From contig NC_090280.1 in NCBI RefSeq assembly GCF_037392515.1, positions 73,326,504-73,390,503 of the forward strand: a DNA stretch of 64,000 nt, read 5' to 3'. The notes beneath the pieces were generated by a model, which saw nothing but the letters and a program-made list of their open reading frames with translations, was not told the origin of the DNA and ran no database searches. Below are positions 13,601 to 27,763 of this stretch, piece by piece (position 1 is the first letter of the stretch; every line of letters begins with the position of its first letter). The DNA comes from Haliotis asinina (taxonomy: Eukaryota > Mollusca > Gastropoda > Lepetellida > Haliotidae). The translations under genes and the position numbers were made by a program.

Positions 13601-16600
13601 ATATAAAAGTCATTTGTAATTAACAGTAATTAAAAGTAAACGTATGAACAAATCCAAGCGAAACAAAGGATACTGACGGCCAGTGCGCGAAATAGTTTCC
13701 GAATTTTGCTGGCGAGTCGGTCTAGCTGTGTCTGAAAGCTAATAGCCAACAAAATAGTTCACTAGCCCGAAATCTGAATGTAGACACTGGTTTCATCATT
13801 TATATAACCTACTAACATTTTATCCGACCATAATCATGCTTGATCTAAGTGTATTATAACTTATGAGTGGTCTGTTTACAAAACTACATATGAAAATTCA
13901 TTATCCAGTCAGACTTGCGACTGGGGTTATTTACTGGCCTGACTGAATTTTTACTAGCCACCGACTAGCGGGCCAGTGGCTATCTCGCACACTGCTGATG
14001 GTTACATGTAGCAGGCAGCATCTGCAGCCGTGTGATGGGGAACGAAAGTGGTGTTTCAAAGCGGCATTGGAATAAGTATAAGCAGACAATACCCGGCTGT
14101 CAGTTCTAGTACAACCATTTAATACAGAGCCAAACAGTGCATCTTTGTGTGTTCAGTCAATGGGAATATTTGCACTCTCGCAAAAGGTTACAACAACTGC
14201 CTGAAACGTGCATGAAAGCCGCATCAATATCTGTGTAATGCCACGCTCTGATTAAGTATGATTATAAACTAATATTTGTTCGGCCCTTTATGAAAAAAAC
14301 CAACAACTCCGTTTGAAACTCGATAGAAAAAGGAAATGAGGGATGTGAAGGGAGGGGTTGATGGGTGGTATGTGGAATATCCAAGTGAGTGAGATCAGTT
14401 TTACGCTGCTCTATGCCAGCAATATCAGGCGGGGGGACACCAGAAATGGGAAACATTTTACCTGTGGGGAATTGAACCCGGGTCTCCGATGTGACGAGCG
14501 AAAGCTTTATTCACAACGCTACCCCGCTGCGGATAACTCAAACAGGGGAGATAACTATTACGAAATATTACAAAAAGTAAATTACATATTTCATAACAAT
14601 TACAGGACAACTCACTCTATTTCAATCATTGTCGGAAGTAAATTACAACATTGTATTGTTTATTTTACACACTTGAAGCAAACAGCCAAAATGTTGAAGA
14701 TGAAACGCGATATTCACATTGGTCAAACGCACACATACACGCAACGCAGTTTGCAAAACTCTCTGCTTATTCCGACTGGAAAAAACGATATTATTGATGG
14801 CGGGATTGTCATCGTGTTGTGGCCGACACGTCGTGTGTACTGCGCATGTTTCATCATAGGTTATGAAATACTGTCTTTTAAGAATAACAGGCGATGAAAC
14901 TATTTTTGTACACATTTTTCCTTGAAATGAATTGATGTTTCCGGGAAGGTTTCATTGTTGTATGGTCGCTTTTAGAACGTGACCTCCTTTATGTTGAAAT
15001 TACAAGACAGTAATATTTTCAGTCATCAAAATTAAACTACACAAGCCTTGAGCAAGGCGCATTGTGGAGCACCTGGGGGCTTGAGGGTGACGTCATTCTA
15101 GGGAGTCGGTGTGTGTTTCTTTTTCAGAGAGTATTGCTAAATTTACTGTCGATAGAATTGAAACAGGCTTTTCTCATTGTTTTAGGCTGTATAAAAATTT
15201 AAATGTTTCTCGGGCACATTCTTTTTCAAAAGTGACAAGGGAGGTAGGACTTTTTAAACATTTATTATAGAAAAAATGGTGACGAGGGAGAAACATGTTT
15301 TTTTTTCACAGAAATATAGCTTGGAAAGTTAAGCACGTGCTACAATTGTAAATTGTAGATTCAGTCACACTCGTTCTTACAGACACCCATTCTTACAGTG
15401 GACAAATGGATTATCGGGACTCGGTAAAGTCAAAAATATTTTCTTCAAACGGCAATAAAAAATTGTTACGCGCACAAATAAAAGTGACGCACCGATGCCC
15501 GAGAAACATTTCACTTTTTTTGTGTAGCCCTAGGTTGTATTATTTGAATTTGCTTGTGCCTTTTACTATCAGTTTCAGGATTTGGTAATACTGACGCAAA
15601 GCATGAACACTCAGCACTGGAAATGATCGATTCTTTCGTAAATATTAAAATTCTAAAAATACATCTTTGTAAAATAAATTTCTTTTATGCGACAATTTTC
15701 CAAATGACCTTTTTTTCTCAAAAACCTCGTCGGACGGCTCTTTCAGCTGCTTCTGCCACTTTCATATGTTTTCATGTATAATTTAGGTTTCACTTTTCAT
15801 ATATGTATAAGGAGTCAGTTTCATTCGTATTTGCTTGAACATTTCCATAGAAAACCTTATCAATATACATATTTTCGATGCATCCTGATAACACGGTATA
15901 GAAAAAACAAGACATATCATGATACCAATATAAGTTTGTCGTATTTGGAATCGTAATGACTAATAATTGTTAACATTCTTAATACAAGTGCTCAATTGAG
16001 TGCCACACTGCAAACACAGAAGCGATCACATTGTCAATAATTACATTTCTACTTTGAATTTTATATGAAAACACCGTAAACTTTGCTGTCACCATAAATA
16101 TTTACCGAAAGCTTTCGTCTTCTATGTTGACATGAACTTACAATATCGTATGGCGATACATCAAAATAATCTCACAACAATCTTCACATGACATTAAGGG
16201 GCCTATATAGGCTTTGTTTTATATGCTCGGCTGAAATCGATTACTGTGTTTATGCTGATATGACAATCGATGTCATTACCGGAACTGTCAATCACAAAGA
16301 ATGTCAATATCACTGACGGCCGGCTATAAACAGCGGCTTGTGTATGCCGACACCAGATTATATGAAGACCCCAGTGCTTTCCTGAAGATGCAGGCAATAT
16401 GGTTATAGATACCTTTATGTATATAAATGTATTAATATACATAAATTGTTTCACTTGTACTTAACATGCTGTGCAATGTCAGTGATTTATTATAGTTACC
16501 ATCCGTGTAAGTTTAGGTGTGCATTGAAGGATTTACTTGCTTGGATAAATTTAATATTACGTAAAAACCTAACGTATTATATGCTTTTTGTTTGATAAAC

Positions 16601-16665
16601 AATAACAAAATAAACAACACCAATACAACAATAAACAATCACGTTGTGATATTGACATTACTACT

Positions 16666-16730
<65 letters not shown>

Positions 16731-19700
16731 TGCAGGTATCCAATATTTTGTTCAGGGTTACACTTTCAATACGTATATTTCAATTTGGGCGCATATGGAA
16801 TACCAACAAAATAAAATCTGATAGTATGTAGGTGTGTTAAAAGGTTGTAGAATCTCTACACGCCAAATTCCTTCAATTTGACTGGCAACAAACACCCCTA
16901 CTTTTGGCGTCGAAATGTACACCATAAGATTTCGATTCGAATTGAGAAATAACGTGAAGCAAATCACTTTAACGATTTTATCGTGCAAACATAAACATCA
17001 GCCCGATCATGGGGAGTTTATGTCGATGTTATCTGATAACAATTAACAAATGATTAGGTAATTAATAACGACCATGATATGTTCGTGTCATGCACACCCG
17101 CAGGTGATGAAATGAGACAGGTGACATTGATCCGTGTACATTGCATGCGTTTATCATATAGATTACAGGGATCACCTGTCAGCGACTTGACATGCACTGT
17201 CGTGGCTGGTTAAAGACAGTTGGTAATGTATTACTTCAATAAGCGGAACACACAGTAGGGTGTATCTTCCACCAGTAATACAATAGTATTTACTTCATCT
17301 TGTTTACACAGACATGTTAAGAAAATGACTTCTGGCGCTTTTATTTATAAGAGCTCATTTATGTAGATCAACTCGGGACAATGTAAATAAACATTTTTAT
17401 TTTATAAATCGGGACAATGAAAATGAACATAGTTCCATTTTCCAAGCCTATCAATACATCTTTCAGTTCATTTTAAGACTTTTTCGTCAGTTTATATCGT
17501 ATGGTTAATTTATTCTTCCGGGAAGTAATGACATGTCCTGTTGAAAAAATTTACAATACTTCTACAGATTTCTCTGTCTTCAGATCCGCTCTACCGTTTG
17601 TTTAATATGGTAAACTGACGATCTACAAGTTTGGTTTTTCCTTTTACCAAGAACTGACTGTAATTTGCTTCAAGAGATCAAATATTCCCCACCCCATATT
17701 TTATCCGACATGCGTACCAGACTCAAACTATAGTTCAGCTTCAGTACAACTTCAGAAATTGATCTTCAGGTTTAAACGATTAGCAAAGGCTTATTGAAGT
17801 ATGTGTATATATGTTCTCATCCCTCATTTTGTCGTGTCATGTACCAGTAAATTATGTACTTATTGCTAGAATTATATCACATATTTGTATTTATTGCTAG
17901 ACATGCATGGATAGTTAAACATGATATTTACAATAATTATCTAACACTTATTCTAAGATTATTTACTGACAGTAGGGTCATTGAAGATCGACATGGATAA
18001 TCTTTTTTCAATATTTTATTTATGAACTTTCTTGTATGTAAGAAATGTAAATCTTAAAACATAAACATACCTTAACATTCAGATTTCACAAAATGAACAT
18101 ACGTAATGATATGCCCCTGTAAACATTAAACATGCATATGTAAGGTCAGATACATGTCATTACAAACAATAGCATCACCACTAGACTAAACCTCATTTTT
18201 GATCCATTATTTTACAACATGTTTTAGTTACTTACACCAGGCCACAAAATCTGTTAAATCAATAAAAGACAATCGTGGACACAGATAGTATTTAAAATGT
18301 ACTGCATAACATCTTGTTATCTACAAATCATATCTAAATTACTTAGCACATAGATAATGGCGACACGAGTTTAGTCATAAGCGTTACCCCCGTGGTCCTA
18401 TGACATAATCTCCAGAAGGTGATTAGTGTGTATGCTGCTGTTAGCTTCAAAGAACACAGACTGAGATTAAACCACAGTATATTTTCTTTCTTTCCAAAAC
18501 ATTCAGCGTGACAGATTCTTAAGTGGTATTGCCGTTTTCGTTTCTTGAAGAACAACGTTTTTAGTGAGATTTGTTAACAAGGAACATCGTTGATGTCTTG
18601 ACTCTTGACCCAAACCTTTAGAATACAAACTGAACTCCAAAAATATTTTTGTGTTCTGTCTTCGATTGTATTCAATATCTGTAGACTATCGACGGGTTTA
18701 TAACACTTTTTAGCATTTAAATCAGATACACTTTAGAAAGTCTGTTCATCATTTTATCTAGTCGCAAAGTGGCGAATATATGTTCCCTATCTCACTCCCT
18801 TCTTGTCTTACCCGACCACTGTCTCTCCACAAGATGAAATAGTATGTTTAACAATTGATTTCAAATGTAATGTACATAAATTCAATTTTGTACTTCCTAC
18901 ATGTCGTTTCCAATGTGCTGCTGACTTTTTTACGGTAAGGTTGTACATTACTGAACGCTTGGAACAAAGGTCCTATTATTCTTGTCAGAGACTATATCAT
19001 GTGTATTTCAAGTTGTTGATTGCTGCCGTGTGTTGCATGCGACACACACGAGGAGGCAGGAAGACTACAATAATTCCTTACTTATATTCATTACCATTAA
19101 TGATATTTGGAAACAATCAGAGTTACATTGTTGATCTGCTGTAAGTTTATCAATAACAAGGTGCATTGTGAGGAAATGTGTTTAATGACAGCGTCGTTTC
19201 AATAGGAAACTCATAACAGTATGTTGGGGTCATTGGCCAGAATGTGTCCCTCATGTTCTGACAGGTTGTGTGTTTGTTTGTTTGTTTGATGTTTACTGCT
19301 ACACACTGTACTTTTCCTGGGCTTAGATTTTCGAAGCTCTCTTAGCTCTAAGACAGTCGTAATTCAATACCAATGCATGACACTTACTACTATCTTAACG
19401 CTAAGAGAGCTTCGAAAATTTAGGCCCAGGTATATGGCGGAGACAGGTACTGTTTAATGAACACATGTCGCCACAAAGGGTTGTGTGAGATCTGTTTTCA
19501 CGAAGTCAGAGACTGTAGGATCCAATGGCATAGAAGGCTGTTTTCCGTCACTCTTCGTCGTCGTCATCGTCATCGTCATCGTCATCATCATCATCATCAT
19601 CATCGTCAGCCCTCCCCAATCAGCATAATTATCAAAGTCATCAAGGCGTTCGAGTAGTTAATCAAGTTAACATTTTGTAACTCAGTCGTCACGTGATGCT

Positions 19701-22700
19701 GTCCTTAACGCGATGTATCTAAGAGGAAGTGTTACTATGGCTAACGTCAGTTCTCCGTAATTCAACTCTCGGTCAAAAACAGCCGCCTTTTTTCCCGTTT
19801 GGAGATTTCATTTCTGAGTAGGTCCATTGTCCGAGGCAGCCATGGTCAGCTCTCATGTTCCTAACATTGCGACTGTTGTCTGTTTAGTAATATGGCGGCG
19901 GTCGGCGATGCATCGTTTCTGATAACATTCATCTCCCGTTTAAAATTTAATATTTAATAACTACTCTCAACCAGGGGGCTCGTATTAGTCACGTGACCGT
20001 TTCTCCATTACTAACTATTGTCGGTGTCATGCAATTCTCTTTAATGAGAAATTTCAATCGTGTAATGTGATATTCAGTCATAATTTTAAACTTTAAGAGT
20101 TTAAATCAATTAATCATAAGAACTTACATCGCTTATAATCATGAAGATATGGAGAGGAATTAATTTTCGCGAAAGAAAACGACGTCATTTGACCAGGCTG
20201 ATTGACAAAATTTAAACCGTCGCTAAAGGGGGGTTCTCCTGTCTCTGTCCAGTTTCATACGCACTACTACCGAGTTGTTAATGTCAAGCCGGCCGAGATC
20301 AGTGTTGCATTGTGGGAACTGACTGGTCACGTAAAATATTGCTGTGACACACGTCAGGGCAGTGATACTTCGTCATTTCCGTATAAAACTGAACAATCAG
20401 AAACAGGCTTAATTTTGGAAGTTCCGGGTTAAAAACTGGTGTTCACCAACCCATGCGCGTCGTTTAACGACAGCTAGCGGGGTCAGAAACGTTGACTTGG
20501 CCGCTGTATTTTACCATTTCCTTGCTGCGTAGATCGATACATGTGAACCAATCATTGAATTGTCTGGTCAAGACTCGACTACATAGTGCGGCGTTAAAGA
20601 ACAAAAAAGGAAAAAGAAGCATACCTAACGTAACGTTTGTTCCAATGTGTATAACTATATACAGCGATATCAACAAATCAGTGGCGTGAGTGAGTTTAGT
20701 TTTATGCCACACTCAGCAATCAGTCTACGTAAACACCACTGAGTCTAACAAAACCTAGTATGTTTAAGTTTACCTCTGTACACCCAGCAGAAAATGGGTA
20801 CCAGGTGGGATAACTTTCTGGCGCCTCGGAGGCAGCTTGGGTTATTCAGGGTAAAAATAAATCAGACTGTAGCGCTTCGAGCGTGGCCCTCCGTGGTGCG
20901 GATTTCAGCGCAATACAGACGCCCTGTTATTGACTGCTCGAAGGTATATGCTTACCGCGAAAAAATGCATCAAAACAAATGCAAATATATATTCAAGAAG
21001 TGTCTCAAACCAACGCGGTCTCCTAGCACTGATCCAGAATAAACTGTTGTTTTAGCATCCAAAACAACACGGATAGAGTGAGTGTATACGCGTTCATGTT
21101 CATGTGAGTGAGTGAGTGAGTATGGTTTTATGCCAAATTTAACAATATACCAACAATATCACACCGGGGGACACCAGAAATGGGCACATATGTTCAAGAG
21201 TATCATTTAGCGTAAAACATATTAGAAAAGGAGATGGAAATTTATCGTGAACACATTACAAGGGAACGCTCGTGTTATGTTCCTCATGATTTGTGATTTC
21301 AGTTACAGCCATTCTACACTAATCATCAAATGATTGTGACATAGTGTTAGACTGAATTTATCTATTTTCTATATAGTCTCAAATTCGCCACGGGGATCAT
21401 CTGGAGGATACATAAACAAACAGTAACTGTTTCATCATCTCATGTTCGGAGAGGTATCGGATTTATAAGCTCATCCATTTCCAGCTCCTTGGACAAAATT
21501 GACACGTCTTGCTTTCAAATAGAACATAGATGTGTTTGGTCACTGTCACTTAACACGAGATTCTTCTAATAGTATCCAAGGCTGAAATATTTATCACACA
21601 TAGGTGAGTAATTCTAGAGTCAAATATTATATCGCCGTCACCAGATTGTGTTCGTGAAAATGAGTTTTTGTAAAAATGACACTTTTCTGATAATGTAGAA
21701 CACTATCCCACATTTCCGTCTCATCAACGATGTTGTTTGTGAAGCGAAACATATGAAATCTTATTTGAACTTTGCTTTTATTCTCAATTTAAATGAGAAA
21801 TCTTTCTGAATGTCATTCGCTCGCATCTGCACTGATCGGCATCGAACACGTTCTTGTTCATTGCTTGTTAATTTCACTCTGCTTTTCACGGCTGAATAAA
21901 AGCAGTGTCCGTTTTAACAATGTTCGTATGAAAAAGAACAAGAACTATTTAGAAGACACGGGAGAAAAATGAACGCTATGCGTCTCATTTCATACGAAGC
22001 CGCGACGGCCGTAGCCAAGGACGTTCTTTCACCCCTAGTCAACTTGTCAATTTCATATGAAATGTAGTACAGCGTGAAATTGACATCGATTTCTTGTAAG
22101 ACGAATTCGGATTGAATTTGACTACTTATTTTTATTCCGCACAGGTGATCCAATAAAAAGCTAGCCTCCGGTGCTGCTTAAATGTCCCGTGATTGAATAT
22201 GAAACTTTAACTAGGATTTCAAAGGCATTAGTATCGGTTGTTATCAAGTTTGTTTTTCACCCCAAGGAAAATGAAAACAATTTATTCTTTCCTTTGTGAT
22301 ATTATTGATGGACAGTGTTCTTGGAACAGCTATGACAGTTAACGTCAAGCCGTTGTCTTATTCGCATAACCCTTGAAGCAAAAAAGGGAAGATTTATATT
22401 CCGGCTCTAATTCTGGGCAGTATGGATGGATATTTTGCTGGGGATTTGGATTCAAGGAAATAAACGGTCAGATTTAATCATGTTCCTGGAACGATTGAAG
22501 TAAGGAAATTAATAGAAATTACAGATGTTTATATGAAAGTGACAAATTATGATTCGGAAGGATCATACGAGTGACGAATTCGCTGATCACCAGAATTGAT
22601 AGTTCGCTGATCACGTGGCTGAGTAACATTCAATGATCACATCTATGAGATGAATTTATTCAATCATTCCAATGAGACAAGCATGAATGAAAACATACCG

Positions 22701-25700
22701 AATGGGAAGTTGAGATTGCCTTTTTGTTGTCAGTGGAAACTGCTTCCACAGTCTTTGCAGGTGAATTTGTAGTAATAGCCATATACCGCGGAGACCTGTG
22801 AAGTTCCGGGTTAGAATTGGTCTCAAGAACCAAGGCTTGTCGTAACAGGCAACTAACGGGATGCATGGTCAGGAGCGTTGACTTGGCAGATGTATTTTCG
22901 GGTATCCCAGTTATGCTGGTCGCGAGGTGTCACTCACCTGATTGTCGTGTCCAGACCCGATTATTTACTGACCATAGTCAAACTACTGGAGAATTACGGA
23001 GTGCGGCGTTTACAACAAACGACCGTTAAATAGCTGAGAGCGACTCCCCGAACGTGCGTAATCGAAAAATGCAAAATATCAGCAAAAAGAAACACAAAAA
23101 CATTAAGAACAAAAAAATCCCAAACCCCCAGAACAATCCAAAATACCCGGTATGTAAACGCACAAATTACAAAAGGAAAACCAAACAAAAAGGACAACAA
23201 CAAACAAACAGCCAAAGAAAAGCCTAAATAAGTTTTTTCATCTTTTGTTTTGCCAAACATAGAAAATATCCACTGACGGAAAGACTGCTTAGTTAAATTT
23301 CGATGTAAAACGCTAGAGTACAGAGACGTAATCTGTCTGATTGACAAGACAGATATACGCTGTCCCCGAATAGCTTATAGAAATTGAAAATAAATGTTGA
23401 AGTTGTTCCATGCTAACAAGATATTCGATCTTTTATAGAGATTTCAATGTTCAATAACTGTTTTAATTATTACTTAGGGCCAATAAGAGGAAATTCTGAC
23501 ATTTGATTACGCGGAAACACGATGATGAAAATACTATTTTGGTTGCTTAAAAAGCTATTTCATTTGTTACCGTCAAGAAGATGGTGCTAGGTTCGTTATG
23601 ATACCTGATAATGTTTGCTTTAATACGTCCAGGCTACGTAAACAAATTGCCTTTTTTTCGGGGGAAAATAGCTTTCGTTGTTGTAAATCAGTGATGACAA
23701 ACGGCAAAACATTTTCTTCACAATTCATAACATGACTCTAAACACGATATAATTTCGTAAACAGGTTCACTGCTTCAAATTCTTTCTCGTCAACCTGTTT
23801 TTGTCCATACTGGATTAGGGCGGACGTTGGACTCGTCTTGAGATTGGCTCTTGGCATACTGTAGTTCATAAACCGTTTTCCCAACCGAGATGTTTTGAAA
23901 GAGCGCTTAAGTACATCAGACAGTACGTACTGCAGTTCTTGCATCTTCTGTCGAGGGCTACACCCTTCGTTTGGGACAAAGTCTAACCGACTAAAACTCT
24001 CGAAAGTATATATCTGGCTATTCCGCTTATCCTTGAAAGAGTCCGCCTTGGTCACGTGATGACTGTCAGTAAATAATAGAGTCTGAACCAGGCAACACCG
24101 TGATTAACATTCTCAGCGTTGATATACACATTTGAAATACGACCGACCAATTCTTCTTAGAGCAAGCACTGGGTGATTTCTGATCCAGATCTTAACGCGT
24201 CTCCGAACCTTAAGCACATTAACCTTGGGTCAAACGAATAGCACATATATATTGACAGCGGGTGTTGAAGCCAGTGAGAATGTAAGCAAGCCAGTAAGGA
24301 CATGGGTTGTGAGGGGTTATCAAAAGAATGGAACCATATCCAGGGAGGAATAGGGGCAATAATCGAACTCAAATCCATCGGATGAATACATGGGCAGGAA
24401 AAGGACAACGCATTTATGTATGTTGTCTTGTTTGTAGTTTATTGTTTGCGAGAGCAGATTTAATTTATGTACTGGTCGTCAAGATACGAAAGAAGTTAGT
24501 ATCAACATGAACGGCATTAAATAACCGTTGTTTCCCCTGTTCCTTACCTTAAGTTGGTAATCCCATTTATTCCTGAACGTCAGGACAGTAACTGCGTATT
24601 GGCCCTTCCGTTGATTTATACAAGAGAAAATATCACCATTTATTATTATGACGCCAGAATCTGGTTAAAAACGTTGTTTGGTTGGAACCAATTTGTTGAA
24701 CTTGGCCCGGTCCATATGCTAGAAGTAACAAAACCTGTGAAAAGATTTTCGAACTAGCCCTGATCTCACTCATTAGTCGTTGGTAGCGCCCCATTTGTCG
24801 CACGTTTACGTTAAATTCGAAGACTTAAGACAGTTGCAACGCAAAAACATCTTCCTGGAACTAACCCATGACCCAATTCCTTAACACGATCGTATGTGCC
24901 AGTATATGGGAGTTACGACAGAATTAGCGCTAAGATGTAGTCTGGAATAGGCCCACAGTTCTGAAGACGAAACGATCCGTTTTCAGCTCTCAGACACCTT
25001 TTCCCTTTCTCCACCCAAACCCTTGACGCCGGAGATCAGGAATATCAAACAATCACCTCCTTACCCCCACCTTGTTCTTTGAATCACCCTCACGTATCCA
25101 TGTATCTGGGGGCACTAATGGAAAACGGCGACCCATCACGACCCGAGCCACCTCGACTCAATGCCCCGTTTGAAGTTGGCCCCGGAGTGATCCAAACTCC
25201 TCTGCACCGTGTTCCCGACCCAGACAAAAAGGGTGTCCTTCCTCCGTAGCTATCGTACCACGTTCCGGCTATTTACACTTCCGAGTCATTAAAATCCGGA
25301 CAGGCGGTTCTCTGTGACCCGGATTGGCCTCCGGGCTGCTTGTTGAGAGGATTATAGATCGTTGTTGCAGTGTTGACGAGCGATTGCCACAAGAGACGAA
25401 ATATTGACTAGACAGCCTATGTACAAGTCTACTGAAGACTGGCGAGTAAGGAATGCGTATAGCTTCGTCTCACCGATTAAGCCCTCACGAAGACCTCGCG
25501 GTCTCTATCAGCACAAATAGGCCATCAAATTCCCATAAAGGTATTTAAGTGGTAATAGCGTCTCTACCGTTGAAAGCCGGGGAGTTTTCAGCGAAGATAA
25601 CGCACTGTTATCATATGGCAATGCTGGATGAGTCTGTTATCGTTAATACTGGTTTTGTATACGATATAATATCACTGAGAAAGCGAATGAAACGAGATTA

Positions 25701-27717
25701 GTGAAGTCTGATATATATCATGTCTGCACTTGTAATGTGTGAATGGATGGGTAGGCATTGTATTCGAAACAAATTGGCTCCGACCAAAGTACGTTTTCAA
25801 CCAGATTCTGATAATGTTTAAAGATGACATTTTCTCTTGTATCTTTGACAATGATTGGTTTATTCATTTCAGCGAGGACAATAGTTTTTAAAAATATAAA
25901 TTACATATTGTATGGAGCTTTTGGAACTGATCCTTTCTTTGCAGCGGGCGAAATCGGGATTACTTGTGAACACTGAATTGAATATAAAGTGACATCTCTG
26001 ATGTGTTACTGATGTGTCATATTAGATGATTTGTTGGGAGAGAGCGAGTTGAGTGAAGACTCCGTTGGAGTGAGTGAGTGAGTTGAATTAAACCCGATTA
26101 GGAAAACGGTTGTTGGGGTGAGGGATCGGGATGGGAACTCTACGTACAGATTGGGAAAATGGTTGTTGGGGTGAGTGGGTTGGGTGAGAACCCTACGTAC
26201 AGATTTGTTGGGGGTGAGTTGGTTAAGTGAGAACTCTACGTACAGACTGGGAACATGTTTGTTTGGGGTGACTGGGTTGGGTGAGAACTCTGTGTCCAGG
26301 TGTGGAGTGAGTAAGAGAGTAAAGACCACAGATATGGTCACTGTTTGCGAAGGTCTCCCCAAAGTTGCTAGTCCTGCTATTTTCAACAGAGATCAGTGAC
26401 GATATGTCTCCATTTCGCCATGCTGACTTAACTGGAATATTTACTCGGTTTTTCATCGTTTAACACTCCGTACAGTTTAAGAAGAGTTGAAAACGGGCGT
26501 ATAACACTGCACAAGAGTTAAATGTTTTCCAGTTTCTGTAGGTTTCAGCCTTACGTTTGAAACGACAGATACAAGCAAAGGGTCGCTTCTGCTCACAGTA
26601 CTACAGAGAGCATGATTATGTCACATGTCGTCTACACTTCCGCTATTATATCGACAGAACATTGCTAAACAGGCGTCAAACCATTATCACTCCCTCTGGA
26701 CATCACGTCTATCAAATCTGTACATCAGTGATCTACTGCTTTCCGAGAATTCTTTACAGCACTGTACGGGCGGTAGGGTAGTCTAGTGGTTAAAGTGTTC
26801 GCTCGTCTCACTGAAGATCCGGGTTTGAGTAACTACGTGGATACTGTGAGTGAAGCCCATTCCTGGTGTGTCTTGCCCGGCTGTGATATTGCTGGTATAT
26901 TGCTAAAAGCGGCGTAAAACTAAACGCATTCACTAAAAGATCTTTATAGAAGAATATGTATACACTGGTGGTTAAAAGGCTCGCTAATTACAGGATGAAT
27001 GAATGAGTTTAGTTTTACGCCACACTCAGCAATATTCCAGCTGTGTGGCGGAATTACAGATGAGAAACCGGACAACCGGACAACCGGACATAGATAAACT
27101 GTCTCCTGCCCAGTCTCTACTCCAATCTAACATAATACAATCTAAGCTTGAAAACAGCGTGCACGTAGAGTATCTGACCATATTCTGTTTTCTGTGGCAT
27201 TTTAGAAGGTTCAGTATGTTTATGGATCTGTAGCGACCCGTGACATCGCCTGAATGAAGAAGTTGTTCAACAATAAAGTTATCCTTTTAAAAAATTACAT
27301 ATATGTTACATTTTATAATTTCAGTTACCCTCTGTGACTGCTATGTGTTTTCTGTAAATCTAAATGCCAGACAAATATCTAAATATCACTTCATGGGCAT
27401 CCAAAGCCGCTAATATGTTTTGCCAAATATATCTTTCAATGTTATTTTGTTTGGTATTGTACAAATACGATAGATCGGCGGCCATACAGATACGACAGAT
27501 CGGTCATAAGGCTCTACCAAAGGCGTACGGCAGGTGGTTGTGTTCTACAGGCTCTCGAATGTCTTTGTATGGATGGGGTGACAATCAGTCGTATGCAGAT
27601 CAAATGCACAAATACCGAGACAAGAAACAGCTGAAACATTAACGTTTCTTTAAACCAATAACACTGACGGTGCTGTGGTGACACTTTCTATTTTAACAAC
27701 GAAATATAATTGTCAGT

Positions 27718-27763
<46 letters not shown>

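Noticed and set aside
14358-14897. 179-codon + ORF
   Set aside because: It runs through an inverted SINE copy and has no recognisable domain.
16592-16831. Poly-Thr ORF
   Set aside because: Product of the ACT microsatellite.
22994-23347. 117-codon minus ORF with membrane-like segments
   Set aside because: Hydrophobicity comes from an A/C-rich low-complexity + strand, and one end lies in a SINE.
24815-24960. Further copy of the 19.3-kb palindromic element (cgaagacttaagacagttg ... ttagcgctaag)
   Set aside because: Only short, imperfect similarity; the arms do not pair, so I cannot support it.
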